The notes below the pieces were generated by a model. That model was not told where the DNA came from, searched no databases, and saw only the letters and a list, made by a program, of their open reading frames with translations. Made by a program: the position numbers and the translations under genes. This document shows positions 42,831-53,251 of a DNA stretch of 64,000 bases, in pieces. Each line of letters opens with the position of its first letter. Positions within the stretch are counted from its first letter, which is position 1. The stretch is from contig KK106984.1 of the NCBI GenBank assembly GCA_000611775.1, forward strand, positions 3,697,341 through 3,761,340, read 5' to 3'. Origin of the DNA: Umbilicaria muhlenbergii (taxonomy: Eukaryota > Ascomycota > Lecanoromycetes > Umbilicariales > Umbilicariaceae).

Positions 42831-43757
42831 ATGCCATCGACTAGCCCCCAGGACTCGGGTTCTCTGAAATCAATCCTCAAGAAGTCCGCGAATTCAACCG
42901 CCACCTCATCTCCTCTACCTGCCGTATCCCGGGAAGAGCGCAATCGAGAAACAGCCTTCTACCACGCCCGCCTGATCCAGCAACGCAAAGACGTCGAACA
43001 GCTCATCCTCGCCTCTATTGAGACGCTTCTCGATCTCCCCTCGAACCCCGCCTCCGATCCCGCTCATCCCTCCCGAACGGAAGCAGCTCAGGTGAAGGAG
43101 CTTTTGAAGCCCTTCCAGCCCTCGGACTACGACTCGTTGATCGAAGAGCGGAACATAGACGGCAAATGCGGCTACGTATTATGTCCGCGTCCGCACACTC
43201 GCGAGAAGACGAACGCTAAATTCAGAATCCTACAAGGCAAGGGTAAGGGACCTGATGCTCTGAAGGTTGTGAAAAGGCAGAAGCTTGAGCAGTGGTGCTC
43301 GGAGGAGTGCGCGAAGAGGGCGTTATACGTCAGGGTCCAGTTGAGCGAAGTGCCGGCATGGACTCGGGCTGCTTCTGTCGGGGGTGAAATAGAGTTACGC
43401 AGCGAGATGCATGATAACGCGGAAGACACGGCTCCTTTAGTAAAAGGTATGCAGCGACTCGGACTTGACGGAAATCAGGGTGACTTGTCAGACGCAATGA
43501 AGAACCTGGCGCTCGAAAGAGGCGAGAGACAAGCTCAGAGCCAAACTCCTGGCCTGGTCGATGTGGACATCAAAGAGAATGACACTATAAACCGGAGACT
43601 CCCACGACCACCAGACATTTCAGATGCCTATGAGGATCGGATACGTCCAGGATACTCGGTTGAAGGTTACACTCCGCGCATATCCGGAAGCAGAATGCGT
43701 CGAAGGCATTGGGAGGACGAAGATGAGGAGATTAATGATTATGATGACATGACATGA
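42831..43757 (+). CDS. RTR1: RNA polymerase II CTD phosphatase Rtr1/RPAP2
   Basis: Single exon; 308 aa from the ATG at 42831 (A at -3), preferred over ATGs at 42723 and 42750, whose extra residues look unrelated. The start resembles relatives (SLKSILKKSA). The RTR1 zinc site is visible as C113 and C118 (GKCGYVLCPRP) with C156 and C160 (QWCSEECAKRALYV), and the conserved SDYDSLIEER precedes it. It removes phosphate from the Pol II C-terminal repeat and helps Pol II import. The C-terminal part is acidic and poorly conserved (EDEDEEINDYDD). Confidence 0.92.
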   Translation: MPSTSPQDSGSLKSILKKSANSTATSSPLPAVSREERNRETAFYHARLIQQRKDVEQLILASIETLLDLPSNPASDPAHPSRTEAAQVKELLKPFQPSDYDSLIEERNIDGKCGYVLCPRPHTREKTNAKFRILQGKGKGPDALKVVKRQKLEQWCSEECAKRALYVRVQLSEVPAWTRAASVGGEIELRSEMHDNAEDTAPLVKGMQRLGLDGNQGDLSDAMKNLALERGERQAQSQTPGLVDVDIKENDTINRRLPRPPDISDAYEDRIRPGYSVEGYTPRISGSRMRRRHWEDEDEEINDYDDMT

Positions 43758-44338
43758 ACAACCTAGAGGGTCGGACGTAGGGATACTGATGTCCTTGACA
43801 TGCGTACTGTTTGCAGTTGGATTATAGATACCCACCCTGAGAGCACTACATAATTTCCGACCGCTTCTGTGGCGAGTGGATACATGCACGACCACTTAGA
43901 TCATAACAGCGTATCGGGATGCTGGCACGTAACCAGCTGGCCGTAGAGCTCCCGGTGGTTGTCAATGGCAGTAAGATCGTTCCTTGATCTGTTGTCCAAA
44001 TGCAACAATGGTCTTGGAGTTGCTCTACGATGCAACACCCAAAGAGCATATGCATCGAGGATCGTCCCAAGGAAAGTCCCGGCAGCGGCCATCACCTCGC
44101 AGTCCAAAAGGCGGATGATAAGTAGGACAATAGTCAGTTCATGGGCGTATCAAAGCCAGTAGTCATAGCGCACAGATTGGCAGTCAAGCCTCGCCTCCAT
44201 AGGAGCGCTCAGCGACACCTTGATGATTGAACATCATCGATTGAAGCTACCGTGCTAGCTGCTGAAGGCGCGTTATTATGAGAAAGTCAACATACCACGC
44301 CTCATCATCGTTCTTGAAGCAAATGAAACGTCTAGTTT
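43758..44338. other. intergenic region, tail-to-tail
   Basis: 581 bp between the convergent Rtr1 and RPS17 genes. Only shadow frames are present. Confidence 0.5.
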
Positions 44339-44985
44339 CTAGGTCCTTGGTGGCCTGTCTCCGAATCTCCTTGGGCGCTCGGCAACCTGCTGCTGGCTGA
44401 CAGCAACGACATTGACCGGGATGGAGTCGAACTACAGAGAGAGCAGTGGTCAGTTTCATCTCCATAGATTGGTGTCCAAAATCGAGAAGAGATAGAAAGG
44501 ATGAACATACACCAAGGCTCTTCAATAGATCCTTCGTCTCTCCATCAACGTCCAATTGCCCGCTCTCCGAGTTCTGTGTGAAGTCCAATGCTGATATCTC
44601 CGGCACGTACTGATCTTTCCTCTCACGCTCCTCCTCTTGTAACTTGAAGGATATACCACGGACGGGGCCTCGTTGAATACGCTTCATCAAATGGGTCGTG
44701 TAGCCGGCAATCTAATGTTGAGCATGGTCAGCAATGGCGCCCAACCCCTAGGAGAAAAGCATCCACATGGAGTAATGCTCACCTTGTTGCGAAGACGCTT
44801 CGAGGCGATGATGGCGATTTCATCGCAAATGCGCTTGTTGGTTTCGAAGTCGAGGGTGAGCTTGGGGTAGTATCGCTCAATGATGACCTTGGCGGACTTC
44901 TTCACAGTCTGTAGATGGTCAGTCTACAGGTCCCGAATATACCTGTCCATAGAATCAAGTATACCTTCGTGCGAACGCGACCCAT
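44339..44985 (-). CDS. RPS17: 40S ribosomal protein S17 (eS17)
   Basis: Exons in transcript order: 44985-44965, 44908-44783, 44711-44511, 44431-44339; 146 aa. The sequence is typical along its whole length: [81 protein letters not shown], and a C-terminus ending FGDRPPRT. It is a structural protein of the small cytosolic ribosomal subunit. The first coding exon is only 21 nt, a usual trait of ribosomal protein genes, and all introns have clean GT/AG ends. Strong conservation makes it a good anchor for the exon model of the region. Confidence 0.97.
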
Positions 44986-45432
44986 GATGACGGTTGTTGG
45001 TTGAATCTGCGGTTGTCGATGGTCTCTTTGGGTCGCGAAAGTTACAGGTGTTCGAAATGTGATTTCAACTTAGCCGAATGTGTGCCCTTAGTCTAAGCCG
45101 CATTTAGCTTAGTGGAGAACTGTGGTGTTAACCTGGACTCCCAGGAATTTGCATTTTCACACTGTTGCAAGCTTCTAGTCTTAACATCAGTTTAGAACGT
45201 ATGAATGCGGCTTTTGTATTAGAGATACTACAGTTTCATACTGAAGACACTGATGGTGGTCATCGACGGCTACGCTTGCTTGCTCCGCATTGTAACCACG
45301 GACTTCATACCCATACTCACCATGACGGCTATCATGGTCTGATCACAGCACCTTTGCTGCCGCGTATACGCTGTGCTGTGATTATACACTATGGTACAGT
45401 CTAAGGGACTCAACAGGACAGGAGTCACATCC
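44986..45432. other. intergenic region
   Basis: 447 bp between the RPS17 start and the MRP51 stop, both on the minus strand. Presumed RPS17 promoter; no element is recognised. Confidence 0.5.
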
Positions 45433-46872
45433 TTATCGACCGCGATAAGTAGATGATGGATCCATCATGTTCAGCAGCGCGTCTGGAGTGACGTCTGGTG
45501 CAACTTCATCTCGCAACGGCACAGCCCTGTCACTTGATCTATCCAACCCATAGCCCATCTTACTCCCGGGTCTGGAACGTGGAGAGGGTGCGAGGTCTGG
45601 AGCATTTCGATCGTAGCCCTTGGTCACCTCTGGTAATGGCTCCTCTTGCACCTTTTCTTCGTAGATGGCAACCGTGCTCTTTACAGCGCGCTCATAGTGG
45701 AGCTTTATTTTCCCCTCGGAATCTATGCTTGCTTGTTTCGGTTGCACCCACACCTTTGCCCCTCCAGGAATACTAGGATCAAATTTTCCAACTCCTGGAA
45801 CGTACTCCGAATCGTTTGGCTTGCTCCTAAACAAAGCAGACCTCGGGTCTTCTGCAACAATACCACCCACTCCGACCTTAGCTCTTGTTTCTTGACGGCC
45901 AAAATTTTGAGGTTGCAGTACGCGTCCCAGAACCGGAGATTTATACTCTTGTGGGCCGAGGACTGGGTGGTTCTGGAGGTAAGAATTGGTACGGTTGTAC
46001 GACAAACCAGCTGAGGGGTGAGTCTTCGGAGGGCCTTGTTCTGAGTACACCGAAGCAAGAGAACTGCGACCTGATCCTCGATCGGATGGGGATGGAGGTA
46101 GGTCGAAAAACTGATGCACAAAATTGTTGAGTTCAGTGTGACCTTCACGCAGAGATTTCACATATGACTCAAATTCATGATCGGATATCTCCACGGAACT
46201 GGCTTCGAAAGGTTCGCCGCTTTCCATAGCCTCGCGCTTCCGTGCGATTGCTTTCTTCTCTAACAACCGATCACGCAAAAATTGTCGGAATTCAAATCCG
46301 CGGCGTTTGATTTCCTTGTTGATGTAAAGTTCAAAGTCACCATCAGTCTTTCCAGCAAGCCAGGGACCTTTATATTTCCATCGCTGCTGGTCCTTGCCGA
46401 TGTTCTGCTCATTGACCTCCGTGTTGTCCACGTTCGCTTCGAAAACGCTCCGTGGAGGCGCTGCAGGGGCCAAATTCATAGTCGACGCCCCCTGCCTACG
46501 TGGAGGTTCTGGCATGGATATTGGGACGCCCATCTCTTGCCATTTGCGTAGCGTAAGAACATGGTCTGCAGAGGACCGGAATTCGGTAATATGATGTATT
46601 GAATCGACTGCGTCCACGCGGATTGTAGGCGTCGAAGTTGACATGGTTGATTGAAGAGGCAATGGACGTTTCAACCCCCAGTCGCCCCTGGATAAGGAGG
46701 ACTGAGGAGTTGCGATGGCCGCATGTGTAGGGTAGGGAAGAGTGGCAGTTTCGGAGACAAAATTTGACGTGGCCGTGAGATCGTGAGTTGGTCTGGGTAG
46801 CGCTGGGGGAAGTGAGAACAGTCGTGAGTTTCTCAGAAGATTCGCCGTCGGCGAGAGCCTTTTAGTGGCCAT
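45433..46872 (-). CDS. MRP51: mitochondrial small-subunit ribosomal protein MRP51 (bS1m)
   Basis: Single exon. The frame is open further upstream but the only ATG is at 46872, giving 479 aa beginning MATKRLSPTANLLRNSRLFS. This basic, Ser/Leu/Arg-rich start fits a mitochondrial presequence. The family block THAAIATPQSSLSRGDWGLK and the segment on helix/strand HHITEFRSSADHVLTLRKWQ are characteristic of fungal MRP51. The C-terminal half is low in conservation. It acts in the mitochondrial small ribosomal subunit; in yeast Mrp51 also affects translation of COX2/COX3 mRNAs. It is divergent from another mitochondrial gene (phosphopantetheinyl transferase). Confidence 0.9.
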   Translation of the reverse strand: MATKRLSPTANLLRNSRLFSLPPALPRPTHDLTATSNFVSETATLPYPTHAAIATPQSSLSRGDWGLKRPLPLQSTMSTSTPTIRVDAVDSIHHITEFRSSADHVLTLRKWQEMGVPISMPEPPRRQGASTMNLAPAAPPRSVFEANVDNTEVNEQNIGKDQQRWKYKGPWLAGKTDGDFELYINKEIKRRGFEFRQFLRDRLLEKKAIARKREAMESGEPFEASSVEISDHEFESYVKSLREGHTELNNFVHQFFDLPPSPSDRGSGRSSLASVYSEQGPPKTHPSAGLSYNRTNSYLQNHPVLGPQEYKSPVLGRVLQPQNFGRQETRAKVGVGGIVAEDPRSALFRSKPNDSEYVPGVGKFDPSIPGGAKVWVQPKQASIDSEGKIKLHYERAVKSTVAIYEEKVQEEPLPEVTKGYDRNAPDLAPSPRSRPGSKMGYGLDRSSDRAVPLRDEVAPDVTPDALLNMMDPSSTYRGR

Positions 46873-47481
46873 GCCGCAGCAGGATTGGCAATAGCTATCT
46901 CGACTGAAGGTTGCTGTTCGAGGTAAATTAGGTTTCAATTGCCTTAGTCATCATATTGCGATGTTCTTTAGCGCGAAAGAGCCTCCTCAGCCTTGGGACC
47001 ACACCACGTTTCGAACCACCATTGATCCAAAGGGTAGACTCCAACACCCAACACCCATCTTGTAACGGCAGGATAACTTAGCCGAAGTGACGTTCTAGCC
47101 TCTGGATAGAGCGTTCATTCGATCACCAAGGTGCCTTTAGCTGGCGGCCATGCTGCAAAATCAGGCTTTTCAAACTGGCCTACAGCAATTGGATAGCTGT
47201 TACGGAGTACTTGTCTGACGTTTGTCTTGATACTCTGAAATTGAAAGAGCTTCAATGCCGTAAAGCACTTCCTCTTCTACCAACCAGTTTTTCGTTCAGC
47301 TTAGCGACTTACTACTCATGCCTCTTGAATCAGAAGGACAGCGGAACAGAGATCTAGCCCTTGCTATTCGCACTATGTCTGCATGTTGCACATCCCAGAT
47401 TTATGATTAGAGTGGCGTCGCTTGACCTAATGGGCTGTGGTAGATCGCTGCCCCTCTAAGCTTTCCTACAGTTATCGTTAT
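46873..47481. promoter_or_regulatory. divergent promoter region of two mitochondrial-protein genes
   Basis: 609 bp between MRP51 (minus) and the AcpS-type transferase (plus). Both products are expected in mitochondria, so a shared control region is plausible; no motif is proven. Confidence 0.5.
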
Positions 47482-48371
47482 ATGATGCCACCCAAGCCTT
47501 TCCCATATCCTATTAGCATTGGTGTCGATACCAGTTTCATTCCTCGCATGAGGAGGCTGATTACCGAACGGAATGGTCGAAACATCATACCCTTGGCAAA
47601 GAGGATTTTCCATCGTGGTTCAGAACTTGGAATCTTAAAGAAGAGGCTTGATACATACAAGGAGCAGGCTGACAATCAATCGTTATCTTCCGGGAAGGCG
47701 TCTGAGAGAACAGATCATTTCGCACGCTGGATGGCCGGAAGGTTCGATGTTCCCTTCGATGATCCACCCATTATATTCCAGATACCTTACTTCTTTGGGG
47801 ACTGCGTTGACATATTTTAAACGATTATAGATGGGCAGCAAAAGAGGCTGTTATCAAAGCCCATACTTTCCGTCGGCTTCTTATGAGCCAAATCACGATA
47901 GACTCTTATGAGGCTGCCAGAGGGTCCGGCAAGCCATTCGCTGTCATTGATCCCCCTCGCGAAAAGATCAACCTGCCGGTAGATGTCGCTCGTGGACATG
48001 GCTTTGCCGTTCAAGTGACCCCAGAAGTCCAAGACCTTTTCGGGTATACCGACCAAGACGTTGTTTCAGTACTTGTTGGACCACGGATTCGGGAAGAAGA
48101 CAGGAGAATTGCACAGATCAGCATCAGTCACGATGGCCCTAATGTGGTGGGAGTTTGTATGGCACTTGATGAAATGTGCGAAGTAGAAGATAGGGTCACT
48201 TATGACGGGACTGGAGAATCGCTACATAAACTTGGGAGAGGGATCGAGGACTACAGGGTACTGCAACTCTATTATGAGAAACCAGCAGCAATCAGAGAGC
48301 GATACGCCATCGCATCTCAGATCTTCGAGTTTGACGCTGAGAGTGAGAAAGATCCGTCACAGGAGCCTTAG
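47482..48371 (+). CDS. AcpS-type 4'-phosphopantetheinyl transferase, mitochondrial (Ppt2/PptB-like)
   Basis: Exons 47482-47741 and 47831-48371; 266 aa. The holo-ACP-synthase signatures are GVDTSFIPRM (14-23, Asp16 for metal), AKRIFHRGSEL, WAAKEAVIKAH (88-98, with Glu92 and Lys96), and a C-terminal ISISHDGPNVVGVCMAL (183-199). The 89-nt intron splits the codon just before WAAKEA, so the unspliced frames look like two separate orphan ORFs. The enzyme moves phosphopantetheine from CoA to the serine of acyl carrier protein; the mitochondrial form serves type II fatty acid/lipoate synthesis. At 266 aa it is about twice a bacterial AcpS, with an insertion of about 70 residues (100-175) before the final strand. 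Confidence 0.88.
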
Positions 48372-48772
48372 CGACAGCCACACGATGAGCCACTCCAAAG
48401 AAGGGACGTACCTGCGTTTAACGTACGGAACTCCGCAGTGCAATGTTCTCTTTACATCAAATCGCCGGCCGATCAACCTTGTTTTAACAGGATAGTTTTT
48501 GTCATACCAGAAGAGACTCTTGTGAGACCGAGTTTGCAGGGGTACAGCAGAGATTCACATCAAAAGGTAGTAGAGCATTGCAATATCGCGCTCCTGCATA
48601 TCTCCTCGCCGTCGGACTGAAAGCACCAGAGTTTTCGAACGCCTGCTCATCCATCGATACTCCGCAAGACATTATCGAACTGAAAACCGCCCACGCAGCC
48701 AAATCCAACCATTCACAACTCCAAGCCTCAGCTGGCAACACAAGTCCCGAAGATACACGCGTCAATTATCTG
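48372..48772. other. intergenic region, tail-to-tail
   Basis: 401 bp between the transferase stop and the dsRNA-binding protein stop. Nothing supportable. Confidence 0.5.
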
Positions 48773-49551
48773 TCACCCAGTGCTCACACTCCCTCTCGTC
48801 CACGCCCTCTCCCTACCCTCTCTTCCACCAAAGAACGCTCCCTGCTGCGGCATTCCAGCACCAGCGCTTCCCCAGATACTACCCTGGTGCATAGAGCTCT
48901 GAGATTGTGGAGAGATTGGGGAGATCGGGCTGGAGCTGTTGGAATTCGTGAGCAGGTGCTGTAGCGCCACTTCGGCGGCGTCCTCCTTGGCATTGTTGAC
49001 ATATTGTCCATCGTACCAGTAGCGGGCGGAGATGTTGGTTTGATTTATTGTGACGGTCGAGGACCAGGCTGTGCGGCCACCTGTGAGGGAGTTAGTGAGG
49101 AGTGATAGAGTGCGACGGAGTGTGACGAAGGAGCGGGGAGGAAAGGGGGGATTGTCTGGGAAAGGTGGTCGAGGTTGAGGTTTTGGGGAACCTGGAGGAG
49201 AAAAGGACAAATGCGGATTGGGCATTGGATGAGGGAGATCAAAACCGGGATTCGGGATTCGGGATGGTGCAGGAGAAGCAGCGAACAACATTTGATCGAA
49301 TGCTGGAATTTCTTGTCGAGAGATGGTGGATGGATGAGGGAGATGGGAAAGGAACATATCTACCTCGACGATCGGACACAATATTGAAAACGGGGGGATG
49401 GATTTGAGCTGCTCGGCAGTGATCTGGCCGCGACTGTTGTCAGCATCGTCATCCCCAGCTCAGCACAACAAGGCAACAACGCACTTTGCAGCTTCTCCTG
49501 CCAGGATGGTCCCAGGCCGCCCGACGACGTCGGTGAATTAGGGCTCGACAT
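48773..49551 (-). CDS. small protein with a double-stranded-RNA-binding-like domain (144 aa)
   Basis: Exons in transcript order: 49551-49485, 49423-49364, 49080-48773. The join gives WQEKLQNHCRAAQIHPPVF, NIVSDRRGGRTAWSSTVTI and ARYWYDGQYVNNAKEDAAEV, the pattern of a dsRBD: an alpha helix, three strands, and the final basic NNAKEDAAEVAL helix. One such domain covers about residues 15-95. The tail is Ser/Gln/Gly-rich and disordered. The second intron is long (283 nt) and contains its own open frame, so naive ORF calling misses the first half of the domain. The junctions are set by matching the expected PPVF...SDRRGGRTAW block. Role unknown: RNA binding is inferred. Confidence 0.8.
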
Positions 49552-51841
49552 GATCGAGTTGAAAGGAAGGTGGAAGGATTGTGGGATCAGTAACCAACAA
49601 ACAGCACAGCAACGCAAGCAAGCAGGCTACAGGCGATCAAAAATCCTGCTTCAAGACCAACGTTTCAATGAACAGCCAATATCGTAGGGAGGCAAACTCT
49701 CAATAGGACTGAAGGCAAACAAAGCAACAAGCTATCCCCCGGGACCATATCGAATCTTATAGCCCCCTCCCCAATTCCCAAGAAACCAAGACCCGCACGC
49801 ACGTACGCAGTATACTACTAGCTCCACCAGTCTCACCAAGGAAAGCAAGCAAGAAGAAAAAAAAAACAAGTCTAGACGACCAACAAAGCACGGCGAGGCA
49901 TCATCTCTGAATCAGACCCGTCGGCGGGGCTCATTAGCCGGCATTGGATAGGTCCCCAGAAAAGGGAGCGAAGGTCGTACCTTCGCCCGGCAGTAGACAT
50001 GGCTCATGCATGATGAAGTATAAGACAGCTGATTTGAATGCCGCCGGGTTTCCTTTGTTTTGAGGGGGGGCCTCGGGAGCCAATGCGCGGCGCATCGTTG
50101 AGGCTTGCATACATGGTCCTGGGTGGTTGTGTGTGAGTGTGTTAAGCGTTTTTTCTTTGTTTTGGAAAAAGGTACTTTGCTACGAGGGGTAGTGAGCAGG
50201 CAGGGAGGGGGGAGGCTGGACGGGGAGGGGGGCTCTTGGGGATGCTGGGATTGTTGATGTGAGGCAGGAACGGGCCGATGCGCTGGAGGGATTGGGGGTT
50301 GATGCAGAATCGATAGATGGTTCTGTAGGGTGGTGGAAGGCTTTTAGGCGTGGCTTTTCTCTCTCTCTCTTTTTTGAAAGAATCAAGAGGAGAGTGAGGA
50401 TGGCATTGCTGGAGCATGTCGACCCACTCTAGTCATTATTCTCAATATGGACATATTGAAAGACCTGATTCAAAGCTTCTCGTTTCTGTCGACAGGAGAT
50501 CTAGATCGCCCCTCAGAAACAATTTCCGCATCAGGCATTTGGTTAGGCATGACGGACGGGTAGTGAGTACCGACATACTCGTACAAGAAAATCCCTCCCA
50601 ACAGGCGAGTGTGCTGGATCCACAAGATCCCTGCTCTTGCAACGGTCCGGCTGGACCGAATTGCGGATGTAGGGCTGCAACGAAGCCACCGATATGGCAG
50701 GGGATTGGGATTAGGTTGGGTTCTTGCGACTGCAGAGGGATGTCGGTATGGTGCGGTTGGCGGATGGGTCTGGGGAGTGTGATTGAATGGAACCCCGCAA
50801 GGGAGACACTTGGGCGACGGTTGTGAGGGTCTGTATGGCTAAGTGGGTTTCTTCTGGCTGGACGGGGAAGGGAGGATGGAATGGGGCGGTTGTGGCATCT
50901 CTGAGGGAGTCCGCAGAGATCTATTCTTCAGCTACGCCATCTGGCTATTTTTACCTCCCCTTGCGCTCTCCCGTTCCCTGTGCCTTGCAATGGCGGAGCC
51001 GGGACGGGCATCCTCGCATCCCAGGGCCTCCAGACATCTCGCTGAGGGTCTTGCACCAGGGCAAGCCCAGGCGTCGAAAGGGAAGAGAAGCCAGGGAGGG
51101 ACCCATAGAGCCCTGGGGCCCTCTTTGATAACTGCCAATAATGCATCGCGCTTGCGCGCATAGATGACAGCTCAACCCAGCCGGAACCGGGCTGCTGGGC
51201 CGGCACTCAGGGCGGTCGGGCGCCCGACGTTGGGCTGCAATGAAGTCATGCTGTCGAGGGCCGTATATACAATGTGGTATCACTCTTCCCGCCGGCGTTC
51301 TATTCGTACGACGATTCCAAACTAATGGCGCGTGAGGGCTTATGGGGAATTGGAACTGGGACGGGGCCTTCAATACGGAGGAGGTTCGAGAGTTAGGTGT
51401 TGGAAAGGAACGGACGGCGGTTTGCAGTCGCTACTACTCTCATGCCCGAGACTTTCCGATTCGAGGTCTCGGATGGATTAGGGGTTGGGGTTCACCTGGT
51501 CTGATTTGATTTATTTGAGACACGCGCTCCAGCATGAATTGTGATTTCATTGCGTGCATGTGATTCATTCATGCTCTTTCCGTTTCTGCCTATCGATTGC
51601 TGCTATCTCGTACAAGTAATGCAATGCAATAGAGAACCGAGATGTACCATCTGGCTCTCTTAAATATGCCTGAGCCCAAGATGCGCGTCCCACCGTCGCT
51701 TTGCCTGGTGCCAATGCCATGCCAGAAGATGGTGCGAAAAGAGGGTAAATCCGGGGTATATTACATAAGTGCATACAGCAACGGCAATGCGAAGAGAATC
51801 ATCGACTAGATGCGAGGTGGGCGGGGCCCCGTGACGGCTCA
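49552..51841. other. long intergenic region
   Basis: 2.29 kb with no supportable gene. A purine-rich stretch with an A10 run is near 49848-49870. Plus-strand ORFs at 50416-50826 and 50843-51163 and minus frames at 50142-50417 lack family signals and look like chance frames. It likely holds the promoter and 5' leader of the dsRBD gene and the 3' region of the next gene. Confidence 0.5.
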
Positions 51842-53251
51842 TCAATGCATATGAGCCTCATTAGGGTTCTGTCGTAGCGGTGTCGGATGTCGGGTAGCTG
51901 TGTTACCCCGGCGGTTGAAAACCTCGTCAATTAGGCGCTTCGGGCCAACGTATTCCATGTTCATCTTCAGCGGGGACTTCATGGGCATGGGCAGTTTTAA
52001 CTGCATGCTCTTCTTCTGGTGCCACCGGCTCTTGATGCAGTCGTCCACGAGTGCGATCAGACCTGTTGCCACAATTACGCTAAGATAATTAGTAGGGTCC
52101 CTAGGTGAAGGGGTGGAAACTACTCACTCGGCAACGTCAGTCTGGGCTGTTAGGAGACGCTCGTCGCTGATCCACATCGAGCATGGAGGAACCCATCCAC
52201 CCTTACCGTCTTCTTCACGAGCTTCCTCGGGAGTCAGTGGTGCTGGGACGATGTGGGCAACGGCTATATTGCTTGCAGTGTCGACAAGATGATAAGACGT
52301 CTCTTTCAAGTAGCCATCCCTTCTCGACTTCCGCCTCCATGCGTAGCTTGTACCCCAATACTCGAACTCGTAGCGCTTCGACGTCTTTGCTCCGCGTCGT
52401 TTGACGTCAATATGGGCATAGTTTGAAAACTCAAGCTGGGTAGTGTTAGTAGGTATGGGAATGTTGCTATTAGACTTTGTAGATGGTCTCCTAAACTCCA
52501 TGATCTCTTCCTCATCGAACGTCGAGTCGTAACCGGAATCGTGTCTCTTGAGATTTTTGGGAGCGATAGTCATACTATCCGTTCTCGTTCGGAGACTTGA
52601 CAATGCACTACTCATTGACCTTTGTATCCCAGGTTTTCGATCAGACGCCGGTTTGACATATTTGCGACTTGAGTGACATACTTCTCGCCCAGAATCTCGA
52701 CAATAGCGGCGAAAGGAGAATTCGCGATTCTTGAGATCGTGCATGCGTAGGTAGAAGAGGGTGAGATCCGCTCTCCTCCCTTTGGACAGAAATATCTCGG
52801 TGTCAACGCGAAGATTCATGTTCCCGTCGACGGTAGCATCGTCATGCCTGATGCACAAGCGCCGAGATGATGGAAAGAAGTCGGCAAAGTCAGCAGGCGT
52901 TGAGGCGATGGCTGTTGTGGGGTAGACTTCCTCCTGATACTCCGGTACTTCGTAGTGAGATTCATCGTCGTCGTAGTCTTCTATCGACGGTGCAGTAGAC
53001 GCATATGTCTCTACCGACGCGCGAGAGTCAAATCCGTAATCATACGACACGGGACTGGCGCTGTACGTATCTCGCTCCCACAGGTCGCGTGCGTATAGCG
53101 GAGGAGCTGTTGGATGTTGCTTGAGAGATGGCCGTACACTGTAATCGGTAGGCGCTGTACTTCGAGAAAGGGTTGAGCTGTCGTCGCTGTATCCGGAGTC
53201 TGAGCCGCTATCTCTGTATGCTCTATAATGGTCTCGCGTACTTGACGGCAT
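51842..53251 (-). CDS. conserved fungal protein of unknown function (453 aa)
   Basis: Exons in transcript order: 53251-52128 and 52079-51842; the 48-nt intron has a GTGAGT donor, CTAATTATCTTAG acceptor end and clean phase. The N-terminal 110 residues are Ser/Asp/Tyr-rich and likely disordered (SGSDSGYSDDSSTLSRST). The centre is a probable beta-rich domain with RRLCIRHDDATVDGNMNLRV, RADLTLFYLRMHDLKNREFS and FEYWGTSYAWRRKSRRDGYL. Next comes a strand pair HLVDTASNIAVAHIVPAPL and GGWVPPCSMWISDERLL. The second exon begins VIVATGLIALVDDCIKSRWH, a short hydrophobic helix followed by a basic tail. No enzyme motif and no family name can be given. Confidence 0.82.

Noticed and set aside
50416-50826. 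136-codon plus-strand ORF
   Set aside because: Starts with ATG but has an irregular Cys/Trp/Gly-rich composition and no family signal; probably a chance frame.
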